Source: Blautia sp. An81 | Lineage (GTDB): Bacteria; Bacillota; Clostridia; Lachnospirales; Lachnospiraceae | DNA: 64,000 bases | NCBI RefSeq assembly: GCF_002161285.1 | Contig: NZ_NFHH01000001.1 | Location: 124,001-188,000 of the forward strand | Direction of reading: 5' to 3' | In this document: one piece after another, positions 8,652-19,132 of the stretch | How the letters are laid out: each line of letters opens with the position of its first letter | How positions within the stretch are numbered: position 1 is the stretch's first letter | The notes under the pieces: generated by a model | What the model was told of the DNA's origin: nothing | Database searches by the model: none | What the model saw: only the letters and a program-made list of their open reading frames with translations | Position numbers and translations under genes: made by a program

Positions 8652-10394
8652 TTACATTTTCCGAAATCTCTCATAACGCTGGGCTGCCAGCTCTTCTCCT
8701 GACATGCCTTCTGCTTTTTCCAGAAATTCCATCATTCTGCTCTTCATATCTTTAGACAGCTCTTCCAGGTTATCCCTGCAGGCAGGAATATCTTCTGGGA
8801 TTACCTGTTCCACAATCCCCAGCTCCAGCAGGTCTTTTGCCGTGATCTTCATCACTTCCGCAGCTTCTTTGGCCTTCTTGCTGTCTTTCCAGAGAATAGA
8901 TGCAAAGCCTTCCGGAGAAAGAATGGAATAAGTAGCGTTTTCCATCATCCATACTTCATTTGCCACTCCCAGGGCAAGAGCGCCGCCGCTGCCGCCTTCT
9001 CCAATTACAATAGAAAGGACCGGCACTTTCAGATCAGACATTTCCAGAAGATTTCTGGCAATGGCCTCTCCCTGTCCTCTTTCTTCTGCTTCAATGCCGC
9101 AGAAAGCTCCCGGAGTATCGATGAAACAGATTACCGGACGGTTAAATTTCTCTGCCTGCTTCATCAGACGCAGGGCTTTTCTGTATCCTTCCGGAGAAGG
9201 CATACCGAAATTCCTGGTAATATTATCCTTGGTATTTCTTCCCTTCTGAACACCGATAACCGTTACCGGCTGACCGTCTAATACTGCCAGGCCCCCTACA
9301 ACAGCTCCGTCATCCCGGAAAGCCCGGTCTCCGTGAAGTTCCATAAAACTGTCGAAAATGGTTTCTATATAATCCAGACTGGTGAGGCGTTTGGAATCCC
9401 TGGCCGCCTCTACTTTTTCCCAGGCTGTCATCTCTTTTTCTTTTTTTCTTTTCCTGGATTTCTTTTCTTCCTTATTTTCTTCTGGAAGGCTGATTCTCAA
9501 AAACTGGCAATAGCCTTTATTCCTCTGATGGAGTTTCACAAGATTTGACAACGTCTGTTTCAGATTTTCTCTTCTTACGATTCCATCGATAATTCCGTGT
9601 TCCACCAGGAATTCAGACCTCTGGAATCCCTCAGGCAGCTTCTGCCCAATCGTCTGAGCGATAACTCTGGGTCCGGCAAAGCCGATCAGGGCTCCCGGTT
9701 CTGCCAGGATAATATCTCCCAGCATGGCAAAGCTGGCGGTAACCCCTCCTGTGGTAGGATCCGTCAGCACCGGAATGTAAAGAAGGCCGGCTTCGCTGTG
9801 ACGTTTAATGGCTGCGGATGTTTTTGCCATCTGCATAAGGGAAATGATCCCTTCCTGCATCCTGGCGCCGCCTGAACAGCAGAACAGGATTACCGGAAGT
9901 CTTTCCTGTGTAGCCCGCTCAAAAGATTGTGTGATCTTTTCACCCACTACATGGCCCATACTTCCCATAAGGAATCTGGCATCACAGACTCCGAGGACCA
10001 CTCTCTGGCCGTCAATTTTGGCTTCTCCGATGCGGACAGCCTCTTCCAGATGGGTCTTGGCCTGAACCTGGGCGATTTTTTCTTCGTACTCCGGATAGTC
10101 CAGGGGATTGGAGTTGGCAAGGCCGGTACACCATTCGGTAAAACTTCCCTTATCCGCCACCATCTTGATCCTGGTCTTTGCCTTAATACGAAAATACCCG
10201 TTACATTTCGGACAGATATAATAATGACTGACTACGTCCTCTTTATATAAAAGCTCCCCGCACTTGGGACATTTTACCCACAGGCCTTCGGGCACGGAAG
10301 GAGCCCCTTCCGGTTCCTGCCTCTGTTCTTCGCCTTGTACTTCCTGTGTCTGTACATTGGCAGACTTTTTAAATAAATCCTTTAATCTGGACAT
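8652..10394 (-). CDS. accDA: Acetyl-CoA carboxylase carboxyltransferase, beta-alpha fusion (AccDA)
   Basis: One 580-aa open frame carries both carboxyltransferase subunits. Residues ~1-290 are AccD, with the zinc ribbon C42-x2-C45...C61-x2-C64 and [10 protein letters not shown] plus [12 protein letters not shown] signatures. After a Lys-rich linker ([12 protein letters not shown]), residues ~322-580 are AccA, starting at Met322 ([12 protein letters not shown]) and including [15 protein letters not shown]. In most bacteria these are two proteins; fusion enforces 1:1 stoichiometry of the enzyme making malonyl-CoA. No stop or good ribosome site precedes Met322 (only AAAAAGAG), so I read it as a true fusion. 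It follows accC by 26 bp. Confidence 0.95.
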   Translation of the reverse strand: MSRLKDLFKKSANVQTQEVQGEEQRQEPEGAPSVPEGLWVKCPKCGELLYKEDVVSHYYICPKCNGYFRIKAKTRIKMVADKGSFTEWCTGLANSNPLDYPEYEEKIAQVQAKTHLEEAVRIGEAKIDGQRVVLGVCDARFLMGSMGHVVGEKITQSFERATQERLPVILFCCSGGARMQEGIISLMQMAKTSAAIKRHSEAGLLYIPVLTDPTTGGVTASFAMLGDIILAEPGALIGFAGPRVIAQTIGQKLPEGFQRSEFLVEHGIIDGIVRRENLKQTLSNLVKLHQRNKGYCQFLRISLPEENKEEKKSRKRKKEKEMTAWEKVEAARDSKRLTSLDYIETIFDSFMELHGDRAFRDDGAVVGGLAVLDGQPVTVIGVQKGRNTKDNITRNFGMPSPEGYRKALRLMKQAEKFNRPVICFIDTPGAFCGIEAEERGQGEAIARNLLEMSDLKVPVLSIVIGEGGSGGALALGVANEVWMMENATYSILSPEGFASILWKDSKKAKEAAEVMKITAKDLLELGIVEQVIPEDIPACRDNLEELSKDMKSRMMEFLEKAEGMSGEELAAQRYERFRKM

Positions 10395-10420
10395 CTCCGT
10401 GACTCCTTTATCTTAAATCT

Positions 10421-11767
10421 TTAATCCATGTCATAGTGCTCTGGAATAAAGTGGGTGGTTACATTTCCCTCTACAAAATCTTTTTGATTCAGAATATCGT
10501 ATTGGAAATCCAGATTTGTCTGGACTCCCTCAATGACCACCTCTCCCAGAGTGCTTCTCATTTTTGCAATGGCAGAAGCCCGGTCTTTATCGTACACGAT
10601 CACTTTCATGATCATAGAATCATAGTTGGGCGGAATCTGGTAGCCGTTAAATACAGCGGTATCGATCCGGACACCGTTTCCCCCGGGAAGATGGATGTTC
10701 TCAATGGTTCCCGGACAAGGCATAAAATTCCTGGAAGGATCTTCTGCGTTAATCCTGCACTCAATGGCATGGCCTCTCATAACAATATCCTTCTGCTCTA
10801 CAGAAAGAGGCAGGCCTGCGGCAATGCGGATCTGTTCTTTTACCAGATCTACGCCGGAGACAAATTCTGTCACCGGATGTTCTACCTGGATCCTGGTATT
10901 CATTTCCATAAAGAAAAATTCTCCGGACTTGTCCAGAAGGAACTCAATGGTTCCTGCACTCTCATAGCCTACGGCCTTGGCTGCTTTAACTGCAGTCTCT
11001 CCCATCTTTTCTCTGGTAGCCTGGTCAATGGCGCAGGAAGGGGACTCTTCGATCATTTTCTGATGACGTCTCTGGATAGAGCAGTCTCTCTCTCCCAGCT
11101 GGACTACATTTCCAAATTTATCACCTAAAATCTGAACCTCAATATGTCTGGGCTCCCGGACATATCTCTCCAGATACATGGTATCGTCAGCAAAAGCATT
11201 TACAGATTCTCTCTGGGCAGTATTGAAGTTTTCCTCAAAGTCTTCCAGACTCTCAGAAACCCTCATTCCCTTTCCGCCGCCTCCTGAGGAAGCCTTTATC
11301 ATAATGGGGAAACCGATTTCTTTTGCAGCTTCCAGAGCTTCCTGTACATTGTGCACCGGCTCTTTTGTACCCGGCACTACAGGAACTCCTGCCTCCATCA
11401 TAGTCTTTCTGGCTTCAGATTTGTTTCCCATCTTATGGATGATCTCCGCAGAAGGACCGATAAAGGCCACATTACATTTTTCACACATTTCTACAAATCT
11501 GCTGTTTTCAGAGAGAAATCCAAATCCTGGATGGATAGCCTCTGCCTTTGTGGCTACTGTAGCACTTAAAATCCTTTCCATATTCAGATAGCTGTCCTGA
11601 GGAGCAGCAGGACCGATGCAGATTGCCTCATCGGCCAGCTGGGCATGGAGAGCGTCTCTGTCCGCTTCGGAATAAACCGCCACAGTCTTGATCCCCATTT
11701 CTCTGCAGGCCCGGATGATCCGCACTGCGATCTCTCCTCGGTTTGCGATTAATATTTTCTGAAACAT
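10421..11767 (-). CDS. accC: Biotin carboxylase
   Basis: Start at ATG 11765-11767 (MFQKILIANRGEIAVRI), with GGAG 8 nt upstream; a GTG three codons earlier is less likely. The 448-aa protein has the biotin carboxylase N-domain, the ATP-grasp glycine loop KASSGGGGKGMR, and EMNTRIQVEHPVTEFV. It carboxylates biotin on AccB with ATP and bicarbonate in the first half of malonyl-CoA synthesis. It sits between fabZ and accDA in the acc-fab operon. Length and motifs are normal. Confidence 0.97.
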   Translation of the reverse strand: MFQKILIANRGEIAVRIIRACREMGIKTVAVYSEADRDALHAQLADEAICIGPAAPQDSYLNMERILSATVATKAEAIHPGFGFLSENSRFVEMCEKCNVAFIGPSAEIIHKMGNKSEARKTMMEAGVPVVPGTKEPVHNVQEALEAAKEIGFPIMIKASSGGGGKGMRVSESLEDFEENFNTAQRESVNAFADDTMYLERYVREPRHIEVQILGDKFGNVVQLGERDCSIQRRHQKMIEESPSCAIDQATREKMGETAVKAAKAVGYESAGTIEFLLDKSGEFFFMEMNTRIQVEHPVTEFVSGVDLVKEQIRIAAGLPLSVEQKDIVMRGHAIECRINAEDPSRNFMPCPGTIENIHLPGGNGVRIDTAVFNGYQIPPNYDSMIMKVIVYDKDRASAIAKMRSTLGEVVIEGVQTNLDFQYDILNQKDFVEGNVTTHFIPEHYDMD

Positions 11768-11780
11768 ACCTTTCACTCCT

Positions 11781-12209
11781 TTACCCGATCATAAAGGTCA
11801 TTTCACCCATTACGGTAACTTTTCCATCCTGGTTTTTGGCCACTGCTTTTCCAATGCCTACAGGACCCTTTTCCTTAATGATCTCCACTTCCAGAGTCAG
11901 TACATCTCCCGGTACTACTTTATTCTTAAATTTTGCATTGTTAATGGCTCCAAAATAAGCGGTCTTTCCCTTGTTTTCCGGCTTGCTGAGAATTGCCACT
12001 GCCCCAACCTGAGCCAGAGCTTCAATCTGAAGTACTCCTGGCATAATGGGCTCCTGAGGGAAATGTCCTGTAAAAAATGGCTCATTGTAGGTGACACATT
12101 TTCTTCCTACGGCTCTTACTCCCGGCTCCATTTCTTCAATGGTATCCACCAGCAGAAACGGATGTCTGTGAGGAATGATCTCCATAATCTCTTTGGTTGT
12201 CAGTTTCAT
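11781..12209 (-). CDS. fabZ: 3-hydroxyacyl-ACP dehydratase
   Basis: A 142-aa hot-dog-fold enzyme with the FabZ pattern [12 protein letters not shown], catalytic His49 in FFTGHFP and Glu63 in [10 protein letters not shown]. It dehydrates 3-hydroxyacyl-ACP to trans-2-enoyl-ACP. It lies between accB and accC, 13 bp from each, in the usual clostridial order. No unusual features. Confidence 0.97.
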   Translation of the reverse strand: MKLTTKEIMEIIPHRHPFLLVDTIEEMEPGVRAVGRKCVTYNEPFFTGHFPQEPIMPGVLQIEALAQVGAVAILSKPENKGKTAYFGAINNAKFKNKVVPGDVLTLEVEIIKEKGPVGIGKAVAKNQDGKVTVMGEMTFMIG

Positions 12210-12221
12210 TATCTTTCCCTC

Positions 12222-12689
12222 CTATTTGATCACGAACAGCGGCTGTCCATACTCAACCACGTCTTCGTTGGATACCAGTACCTTTTCTACAGTACCGTCG
12301 AACTCCGATTCAATCTCATTCATCAGTTTCATGGCTTCCACAATAGCCAGTACCTGGCCTTTTTTCACCGTATCTCCTTCTTTTACATAAGGTTCCGCAT
12401 CTGGTGAAGGAGCATTATAGAAGGTTCCTACAAGAGGGGATTTTACTACATTTCCATCTAAAATCTCTTCCTGGGTCTGTTGTGCGTTCTCCCGGGCAGG
12501 GACTGCTGCCTGTACAGTTTCTGTAACCACTGCGGCAGGAACTGCTGCAGCCGCCTGGGGTGCGGCAATAACTTTCGTCTGTTTATCTGTTTTCATGGAG
12601 ATTTTCAGATTTCCCTCTTCCATGGTAAACTGTGTAAGGTTTGACTCGCTGACTGTATGAATTAACTCAATGATTTTTTCTAATTCCAT
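12222..12689 (-). CDS. accB: Biotin carboxyl carrier protein of acetyl-CoA carboxylase
   Basis: Start at ATG 12687-12689, preceded by GGAGGAG at a proper distance; an earlier in-frame ATG would overlap fabF and lacks a site. The product is 155 aa: an N-terminal helical domain, an Ala/Pro/Gln-rich flexible linker (residues ~42-75) and the biotinyl domain with EAMKLMNE, in which Lys121 is the biotin attachment site. It shuttles carboxybiotin between AccC and AccDA. Confidence 0.96.
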   Translation of the reverse strand: MELEKIIELIHTVSESNLTQFTMEEGNLKISMKTDKQTKVIAAPQAAAAVPAAVVTETVQAAVPARENAQQTQEEILDGNVVKSPLVGTFYNAPSPDAEPYVKEGDTVKKGQVLAIVEAMKLMNEIESEFDGTVEKVLVSNEDVVEYGQPLFVIK

Positions 12690-12706
12690 TGTATCTCCTC
12701 CGTCAA

Positions 12707-13942
12707 TCACTCATGATATTTTTTAATCAGCAGGCTGGCGTTGTGTCCTCCAAATCCCAGGGAATTGGAAAGGGCATATTCGATTTCCATTTCCTGTCCC
12801 TGTCCTGTTACATAGTCCAGATCACACTCTTCGTCCGGCACCTGATATCCTACAGTTTCATGGATATAACCGTTTTCAATTTCTTTCACACAGGCAATAA
12901 ATTCTACAGCGCCTGCTGCACCCAGAAGATGTCCGATCATAGATTTTGTAGAGTTTACCTTTAATTTATAAGCATGGTCTCCGAATAATTTCTTAATGGC
13001 TCTTGTCTCGAACAGGTCGTTATGATGAGTGCTGGTTCCGTGAGCGTTGATATAAGTTACCTCTTCCAGAGGAATTCCCGCTTCATTGATGGCATATTCC
13101 ATACATTTTGCAGCGCCTTCTCCGTCTTCTGCCGGAGAAGTAATATGGTAAGCATCGCTGGTAGCTCCATATCCTACGACTTCTGCAAGGATCTTGGCGC
13201 CTCTCCTTTTCGCATGCTCCAGCTCTTCCAGAACTACCACTCCTGATCCTTCACCCATGACAAAACCGCTTCTCTCCTTATCAAAAGGAACTGAGCAGCG
13301 TGCTGGATCCGGGTTCGTGGAAAGAGCAGTAAGAGCGGTAAATCCGGCGATTCCCAGAGGTGTTACACTGGCCTCTGTACCACCTGCTACCATAACGTCT
13401 GCGTCTCCTGCCTGGATACTCCTGTAGGCTTCGCCAATGCTGTGGGTTCCTGTAGCACAGGCGGTTACCACATTGATGCTCTTTCCTTTCAGGCCGAACT
13501 GAATAGATACATTTCCTGCAGCCATGTTAGAGATCATCAGAGGCACCATCAGAGGATTTACTCTGTTTGGTCCTTTTTCTACCAGTTTTGTATGCTCTCT
13601 CTCTACCGCCTGCAGGCTTCCAATACCGGAACCGATGGAACAGCCTACACGGAAAGGATCTTCCTTCTCCATATCCAGGCCAGCCTGCTCGATTGCTTCC
13701 TTTGCGGCTGCCACTGCATACTGGGCGAAAAGTTCCATTCTCTTTGCCGCCTTAAAGTCCATATAATCTTTGCCCTGGAATCCTTTTACTTCTGCTGCCA
13801 GATGCACTTTATAATCAGAGGTGTCAAATTTGGTAATTTCTCCAAATCCGATCTTCCCCTCTTTTAATCCATTCCAATATTCTTCTACATTTAATCCGAT
13901 AGGAGTAATGGCTCCCATACCGGTAACAACAACTCTTTTCAT
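12707..13942 (-). CDS. fabF: Beta-ketoacyl-ACP synthase II
   Basis: Start at ATG 13940-13942 ([16 protein letters not shown]) with AGGAGG four bases upstream, inside the end of fabG. The 411-aa condensing enzyme has catalytic Cys162 in [13 protein letters not shown], and the two active-site His in [11 protein letters not shown] and [10 protein letters not shown]. It elongates acyl-ACP with malonyl-ACP. Complete and typical. Confidence 0.97.
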   Translation of the reverse strand: MKRVVVTGMGAITPIGLNVEEYWNGLKEGKIGFGEITKFDTSDYKVHLAAEVKGFQGKDYMDFKAAKRMELFAQYAVAAAKEAIEQAGLDMEKEDPFRVGCSIGSGIGSLQAVEREHTKLVEKGPNRVNPLMVPLMISNMAAGNVSIQFGLKGKSINVVTACATGTHSIGEAYRSIQAGDADVMVAGGTEASVTPLGIAGFTALTALSTNPDPARCSVPFDKERSGFVMGEGSGVVVLEELEHAKRRGAKILAEVVGYGATSDAYHITSPAEDGEGAAKCMEYAINEAGIPLEEVTYINAHGTSTHHNDLFETRAIKKLFGDHAYKLKVNSTKSMIGHLLGAAGAVEFIACVKEIENGYIHETVGYQVPDEECDLDYVTGQGQEMEIEYALSNSLGFGGHNASLLIKKYHE

Positions 13943-13950
13943 ATATCCTC

Positions 13951-14691
13951 CTACATGCACATACCGCCGTCAACGCTGATGACCTGGCCGGTAATATAAT
14001 CTGCTTTGTCTGACGCCAGAAAAGCTACCATCTCTGCGATATCTTTCGTCTTTCCAAATCTTCCCAGAGGAATCTGCTTGCAGGCAGCTTCTTTAATATC
14101 CTCTCCTAATACTTCTGTCATCTCTGTATCTACAAAGCCGGGAGCTACTGCATTTACGGTAATGCCTCTGCTGGCCAGCTCTCTGGCCATAGTCTTGGTC
14201 AATCCGATGACCCCTGCCTTGCTTGCTGCATAATTGGCCTGTCCTGCATTTCCCAGGATACCGGATACGGAAGAGATATTGATGATCTTTCCGCTTTTCT
14301 GCTTCAACATCTGGCGGGCACTGTGACGGATGGTGTTAAAAGCTCCCTTTAAATTGGTATTGATCACCGCATCAAAGTCTTCTTCTTTCATACGCATGAT
14401 CAGATTGTCTCTGGTAATTCCGGCGTTGTTCACCAGGATATCCAGCCGTCCATATTCTTTAATGATACTCTGTATCATTTCCTGGCAGGCATTAAAATCT
14501 CCTACGCTGCACTGATAAGCAGCGGCCTGTCCGCCGTTTTTCTCAATGGTCTCTACCACTTCTTTTGCTCTGGCTTCAGAGCCGTTATAATTTACAACAA
14601 CAAAATTTCCCTGGGCTGCTAAAGTCAGGGCAATCTCTCTTCCGATTCCCCTGCTGGCCCCTGTGACTAACGCTACTTTCTTATCCAGCAT
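13951..14691 (-). CDS. fabG: 3-oxoacyl-ACP reductase
   Basis: A 246-aa SDR enzyme with TGASRGIG at residues 10-17, NNAGITRDN, catalytic Ser in ISSVSG and YAASK for the Tyr/Lys pair. It reduces 3-oxoacyl-ACP with NADPH. It sits 9 bp behind fabD and just ahead of fabF. Typical length and C-terminus (ISVDGGMCM). Confidence 0.97.
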   Translation of the reverse strand: MLDKKVALVTGASRGIGREIALTLAAQGNFVVVNYNGSEARAKEVVETIEKNGGQAAAYQCSVGDFNACQEMIQSIIKEYGRLDILVNNAGITRDNLIMRMKEEDFDAVINTNLKGAFNTIRHSARQMLKQKSGKIINISSVSGILGNAGQANYAASKAGVIGLTKTMARELASRGITVNAVAPGFVDTEMTEVLGEDIKEAACKQIPLGRFGKTKDIAEMVAFLASDKADYITGQVISVDGGMCM

Positions 14692-14700
14692 ATCTATCCC

Positions 14701-15630
14701 TCACATTTCCTGCTGCAGTTCTTCCACAGCCTTTTCAAAGTCTTCCACAGTCTGAATGTTGATCACTTTCACATTCCGGTTAATCTTCCTCATAAAACCA
14801 CTTAAGGTTTTTCCCGGGCCGATCTCTACAAAAGTATCCACGCCGTCGGCAATCATAGTCTCTGCACATTGCTGCCAGCGTACAGAAGAAGAAACCTGAG
14901 CCACCAGAAGGTCTTTGATTTCTTCCTTATTCTTTACGTACTGTGCAGTAACATTGGTGGTGTAAGGAACCTCCACCTCCTGAAGGACCACATCCTTAAG
15001 AACCTCTCCCAATTTTTCCCCTGCACCTGTAAGCATTTTGGAATGGAACGGTCCGGAAACCTTCAGAGGTATCACCCTCTTAGCGCCTGCTGCTTTAAGG
15101 GCTTCGGAAGCTTTTTCTACTGACTGAGCCTCTCCGGTGATTACAATCTGTCCCGGACAGTTATAGTTGGCAATGGATACGATCCCTTCTGTCTCCTGAC
15201 AGATTTTTTCAATCACAGAAGCCTCTGTTCCCAGGACTGCCGACATGGCTCCCCCTGTAGGAACTGCCTCCTGCATAAAGATTCCTCTTTTTCTTACCAC
15301 TGCAAAAGCATCCTCCATAGTCATTGCTTTAGATGCGATCAGTGCTCCATATTCTCCAAGGCTCAGTCCTCCTGCTGCATCGGGAGTGATCCCTCTTTCC
15401 TCCAGAGCCTTTAAGATAGCAGCCTCTACCGCCAGCATGGCGATCTGGGTATATTCTGTAATATTGATCTTCTCATTCTCCTCAAAACAGATTGTCTTCA
15501 GATCCAGTCCGGAAATCTCTGAGGCTTTATCTATTACTTCTCTGCATACAGGAAATGTCTCATAAAAATCCCTGCCCATACCCACATACTGGGCACCCTG
15601 GCCAGGGAAAATAAATGCTGTTTTTCCCAT
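14701..15630 (-). CDS. fabD: Malonyl-CoA:ACP transacylase
   Basis: Start at ATG 15628-15630 (MGKTAFIFPGQGAQ), where GGAAGG is 7 nt upstream. A frame extension to 15738 runs through the acpP-fabD spacer and its palindrome and is rejected. The 309-aa protein has the GQGAQ oxyanion motif, catalytic Ser in GLSLGEY, and GPFHSKML with the active His. It loads malonyl groups onto AcpP encoded just upstream. Confidence 0.96.
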   Translation of the reverse strand: MGKTAFIFPGQGAQYVGMGRDFYETFPVCREVIDKASEISGLDLKTICFEENEKINITEYTQIAMLAVEAAILKALEERGITPDAAGGLSLGEYGALIASKAMTMEDAFAVVRKRGIFMQEAVPTGGAMSAVLGTEASVIEKICQETEGIVSIANYNCPGQIVITGEAQSVEKASEALKAAGAKRVIPLKVSGPFHSKMLTGAGEKLGEVLKDVVLQEVEVPYTTNVTAQYVKNKEEIKDLLVAQVSSSVRWQQCAETMIADGVDTFVEIGPGKTLSGFMRKINRNVKVINIQTVEDFEKAVEELQQEM

Positions 15631-15653
15631 GTTCTTACCTTCCTTATATCTCC

Positions 15654-15678
15654 AAATATTTTGATTAACAAAGTATTT
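15654..15678 (-). promoter_or_regulatory. FabT-like operator upstream of fabD
   Basis: Imperfect 25-bp palindrome, arms AAATATTTTG / CAAAGTATTT around ATTAA, 24-48 nt before the fabD start. It matches the acpP and fabH sites in its TTTG...CAAA core. A weak promoter (AATACT as -10 inside the palindrome) may allow separate control of fabD within the operon. Confidence 0.6.
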
Positions 15679-15769
15679 ATCTAAAAGAATAGGAAGCACG
15701 CTGTTGCGGCCTCCCATCTTGTTTTTAATTCCTGACAACAGCCGGTTTCAAAGGATCCCGTCTATTGTT

Positions 15770-16003
15770 TTATTCTTCTACGCCTTTTGTTTTCAGATAG
15801 TCAACTACTGCACCTACAGTTGTCAGATCCTGTAATTCCTCGGAAGGAATCTCAACAGAGTATTCATCTTCCAGAGCCATAACCAGCTCAAACAGGTCTA
15901 AGGAGTCAGCTCCTAAATCTTCTTTAAAAGATGTCTCCAGAGTAATGCTTTCTGCGTCACAGTTTAACTGCTCTGCAATGATCTCTTTCATTTTTTCTAA
16001 CAT
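15770..16003 (-). CDS. acpP: Acyl carrier protein
   Basis: A 77-aa acidic protein with GADSLDLFELVM, in which Ser34 receives the 4'-phosphopantetheine arm. It has AAAGGAG upstream of ATG 16001-16003 and is the first gene of the fatty-acid cluster, under a strong promoter with a FabT-like operator. Length and helices are normal for ACP. Confidence 0.97.
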   Translation of the reverse strand: MLEKMKEIIAEQLNCDAESITLETSFKEDLGADSLDLFELVMALEDEYSVEIPSEELQDLTTVGAVVDYLKTKGVEE

Positions 16004-16063
16004 GATTTCCTATCTCCTTTAAATTACATTATTCAATCCCCAATGGGAATTTTGCTGTCATGA

Positions 16064-16084
16064 ATACTTTGATACTCAAAGTAT
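16064..16084 (-). promoter_or_regulatory. FabT-like operator of acpP
   Basis: Two perfect 9-bp arms, ATACTTTGA and TCAAAGTAT, around a 3-nt centre. The palindrome overlaps the -10 box of the acpP promoter, so a bound repressor would block RNA polymerase. The pattern resembles the MarR-family FabT consensus (TTTGATTATCAAA type, recalled from streptococci). Confidence 0.75.
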
Positions 16085-16108
16085 ATCTTCTTTCCCTATA
16101 TTTGTCAA
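16080..16108 (-). promoter_or_regulatory. acpP (fatty-acid operon) promoter
   Basis: Minus strand TTGACA (16103-16108), 17-bp spacer, TATACT (16080-16085): a near-consensus sigma-A promoter about 80 bp before the acpP start. Confidence 0.82.
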
Positions 16109-16114
16109 CCCTTT

Positions 16115-17296
16115 TTATTCCGTAAATTTAATTTGCCTGGAGATGCTTAAAGCAATGGCGATTTCCAGCATCAAAAACAGGATTGACGTACCTCCATAAC
16201 TGATGAAAGGAAGGGTGATTCCCGTTGTAGGAATCCAGTTCAGTACCACACAGATATTCAATATCACCTGAAGGGCAATATGTATCATGATCCCCCCAAC
16301 TACCAGGGACCCATAAAAATCCGGAGCATTCTCCGCAATAAAAAACAGACGGTACAGCAGGTAGGCAAACAGGATAAGAACTATCAATCCGCCGAAAACT
16401 CCCAGTTCCTCACACACGATAGAAAAAATCATGTCATTCTGGGCCTCGGGCACAGGCCCCAGTTTCTGCACACTGTTTCCCAGTCCCTTTCCAAAAAAAC
16501 CTCCGCTTCCGATGGCGTACAGAGCCTGCATGATCTGGTATCCTCCTTCACTGGAATACTGTTCCGGATTCAGCCATACCAGGATACGCCCCAGACGGAA
16601 ACTGCTCAGATTTTCTGTGTCGATCACCGCATCCTTCAGCACTGTCTGAAGGACAACCCTGCCCACAACCACCAGAACTGCCAGAATACCGCCCATAATT
16701 ATAAAGGGCCTGGTCTTTGGATGTGCAATGAAAATCATAATTACGGTAATCGCCCCTATAATAATTCCTGTACTTAAATTTTCTGTAAGCAGGAAAGCTC
16801 CCATTGCCAAAAGACCGCCTGTACACAGAAGAAAAACAGAGCCCCGGAGAGTCTTTACATTCTTTCCCATCTTTATGATCAGACAGGGAATAAAGGTAAT
16901 AGCTGCGATCTTTGCCAGTTCCGAGGGCTGAAACTGCAGGGCAGTCCCCGGAATAACCGTCAGCCATCTTCTGGCGCCGTTTACCTCTACGCCTAAAGGC
17001 GAATATTTAACCAAAAGCATCAATATCAAAGAGAGCACATAAATTCCGCCGCTGATATAATAAAGGACATGATAGTCTAATCTGGATATAAGCAGCGCTC
17101 CCAGGATACTGGCTATACTGATTATGGCCTGACGTCCAAAAAAACGCATATCGTTTTCATAGTTTACCTGAGAAGTATAGGCACTGGTGCTGTAAAGCAT
17201 GACCAGGCCGAAACAGGTCAGCAGAATTACAATAGCAACCAGATTATAATCATAATATCTTGGTTTTGCCGCCTGTTTTTTATTTTTTTTTGGCAT
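16115..17296 (-). CDS. SEDS-family peptidoglycan glycosyltransferase (FtsW/SpoVE/RodA type)
   Basis: A 393-aa integral membrane protein with about ten transmembrane segments. Signature stretches include NGARRWLTV...QPSELAK, the large loop GSGGFFGKGLGNSVQKLGPVPEAQNDMIFSIVCEELG, and ITLPFISYGGTS near the C-terminus. These are typical of SEDS proteins that polymerise lipid II. I cannot separate FtsW from SpoVE by sequence reading alone; no mur/fts neighbours are visible. It follows the GDPD gene closely (15 bp). Confidence 0.92.
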   Translation of the reverse strand: MPKKNKKQAAKPRYYDYNLVAIVILLTCFGLVMLYSTSAYTSQVNYENDMRFFGRQAIISIASILGALLISRLDYHVLYYISGGIYVLSLILMLLVKYSPLGVEVNGARRWLTVIPGTALQFQPSELAKIAAITFIPCLIIKMGKNVKTLRGSVFLLCTGGLLAMGAFLLTENLSTGIIIGAITVIMIFIAHPKTRPFIIMGGILAVLVVVGRVVLQTVLKDAVIDTENLSSFRLGRILVWLNPEQYSSEGGYQIMQALYAIGSGGFFGKGLGNSVQKLGPVPEAQNDMIFSIVCEELGVFGGLIVLILFAYLLYRLFFIAENAPDFYGSLVVGGIMIHIALQVILNICVVLNWIPTTGITLPFISYGGTSILFLMLEIAIALSISRQIKFTE

Positions 17297-17311
17297 TATT
17301 TACCCTCCCGC

Positions 17312-19132
17312 TTAAATTCCAAGGGCATACTCCAACAGTTCTGCAAAACCTGTCTTCGTACCGCTCTCCTGATTCTGCACCTTACGGACCAGAACAGGAT
17401 CATCTGTGATTATATTGTCAACCCCCATGTCCAGCATCCGTTTTATATTCCCCCTGTAATTTACCGTCCAGGCATGAACCTCTTTTCCCAAAGCATGAGC
17501 CTCTCTCACAAATCTCTCTGTCACATAATCATATCGGACACTGAAAAAATCTGCAGCTTCAGCCTGGGAAATACTCCCATAGCTCATTGTCATAATATAG
17601 CCTGTCCCGATTTCAGGCGCAGTTTCTTTTATCTGTTCCAGGAACTGATAACTCATAGATGTGACCACGCAGTGCTCCTGAAAATCATTCTCCCTGATCA
17701 CCTGGATCACTCTCTGAACAATCCCCTTATTTTTACCATTATACTTAATCTCTATGTTTAAGTCCAGTCTTCCATAGCAAAATTTTAATACATCTTCCAA
17801 AGTGGGGATTTTTTCCCCTTTAAAATCCTCTCCGAAAGAACTTCCTGCATCCAACTGGCTGATCTCCTGGTAGGTCATCTCCCAGACTTTCTTATCTACG
17901 CCTGTAATTCTTTCAAGAGAATCATCATGGAGCAGGATCAGTACTCCGTCTTTCGTTTCCTGCACGTCAATTTCTGCAGAGTCTGCTCCACATTCCCAGG
18001 TATACTCCAGGGCACTGAGAGTATTTTCCGGTGCTCTGAGAGCTCCGCCCCGGTGGGCGGTAATATTTGCATCTGCGTTCAGACTTTCCAGAACCGTATC
18101 GTGACTCACTGCCGTGGCTGCCAGATATCCCCCTTCCATTCCCACAAATAATATGGTCAGAAAGGCGGCTGCTCTGCGCCGCCCCAGTTTGGAAAGCCAG
18201 CTGTAGCTGCGTACCAGTCTGCAGAGGGGAACATCCTCATTTTTCTGCCTGTGAAAGCGGGAATAGACTGCATAAACAAAGGCCAGACTGCCTATCATCT
18301 GAAGGCCTCCTGCAAAAACTCCCATAGCCATATGAATGTATTCTTTATAGATCAGCACACTTGTAATCTTTCCTTCTTCCGGCCTGAGCAGCATAACAGC
18401 TCCGGTTATGCCCACAGTGGTCAGAAGATAAAATGCCGCTCCAATGACAGCCAAGATCAGATAAAGGATAACGCCTCCTCTGAGAATAAGTTTCCAGCGT
18501 TTTTTCAGTAGATGGATTCCCTTTCCGATTCCAGCAAGACTTTTTTCACTTTCCAAAAAACAATAGGGAAGAGCGAATACGGAACAGCCGGAGATCAGAA
18601 GCAGGATTGCCAGAAACAGATACAGAAGGCCATGGGGAGTCACTGTCTGATAAATCTCTCTTGCCGTAAATTCCAGAAGCCCTACATAGGAAGCCTCCAG
18701 CACCAGAAAACAGGCGCTAAGAAAAGGAACGGACAGAGCTGCCCAGAAAATCCACAGAAATTTTCTCTGTCTGAGGAGTCTCAGAACTCCTTTTAACCCT
18801 TCTATAAAAAAATCACTTGCATAAAGTTTTCTTTTTGCTGCTGAATGCTGGAAACCCCAGAGCAGCGCCGAGGCCTCTATGAGAAAAAACAACAGCAGTA
18901 CCGCAAAAGCTCCAAGAAACAGCAGTATGGTCCAGGGACTTTTAATAAACTCCCCGTAATTTTCCGCAGTAAGATAACTGAATCCCTGATGTTTCAGAGA
19001 GATATCCACTGCCTTTTCTATAATCTGCATGGTCAGGAAAAAAGTCAGGATACGATAGCCTGTCTCAAAAAGCAGCAGGTTTCCCAGATTGTGTCTGACT
19101 GCTTTCCATGTGTGTTTCAAAATTCTTTTCAT
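17312..19132 (-). CDS. Membrane-anchored glycerophosphodiester phosphodiesterase
   Basis: A 606-aa protein with a ~330-residue N-terminal multi-helix membrane region (GPDPase_memb type) and a C-terminal GDPD TIM barrel. The catalytic signature ITAHRGGALRAPENT is near residue 355, followed by AEIDVQETKDGVLILLHDDSLERITG and NIEIKYNGK. Such enzymes hydrolyse glycerophosphodiesters to glycerol-3-phosphate and an alcohol, possibly from lipid or teichoic-acid turnover. The promoter would lie in the 170-bp region shared with the divergent cotJ operon; I see no convincing box there. Confidence 0.93.
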   Translation of the reverse strand: MKRILKHTWKAVRHNLGNLLLFETGYRILTFFLTMQIIEKAVDISLKHQGFSYLTAENYGEFIKSPWTILLFLGAFAVLLLFFLIEASALLWGFQHSAAKRKLYASDFFIEGLKGVLRLLRQRKFLWIFWAALSVPFLSACFLVLEASYVGLLEFTAREIYQTVTPHGLLYLFLAILLLISGCSVFALPYCFLESEKSLAGIGKGIHLLKKRWKLILRGGVILYLILAVIGAAFYLLTTVGITGAVMLLRPEEGKITSVLIYKEYIHMAMGVFAGGLQMIGSLAFVYAVYSRFHRQKNEDVPLCRLVRSYSWLSKLGRRRAAAFLTILFVGMEGGYLAATAVSHDTVLESLNADANITAHRGGALRAPENTLSALEYTWECGADSAEIDVQETKDGVLILLHDDSLERITGVDKKVWEMTYQEISQLDAGSSFGEDFKGEKIPTLEDVLKFCYGRLDLNIEIKYNGKNKGIVQRVIQVIRENDFQEHCVVTSMSYQFLEQIKETAPEIGTGYIMTMSYGSISQAEAADFFSVRYDYVTERFVREAHALGKEVHAWTVNYRGNIKRMLDMGVDNIITDDPVLVRKVQNQESGTKTGFAELLEYALGI

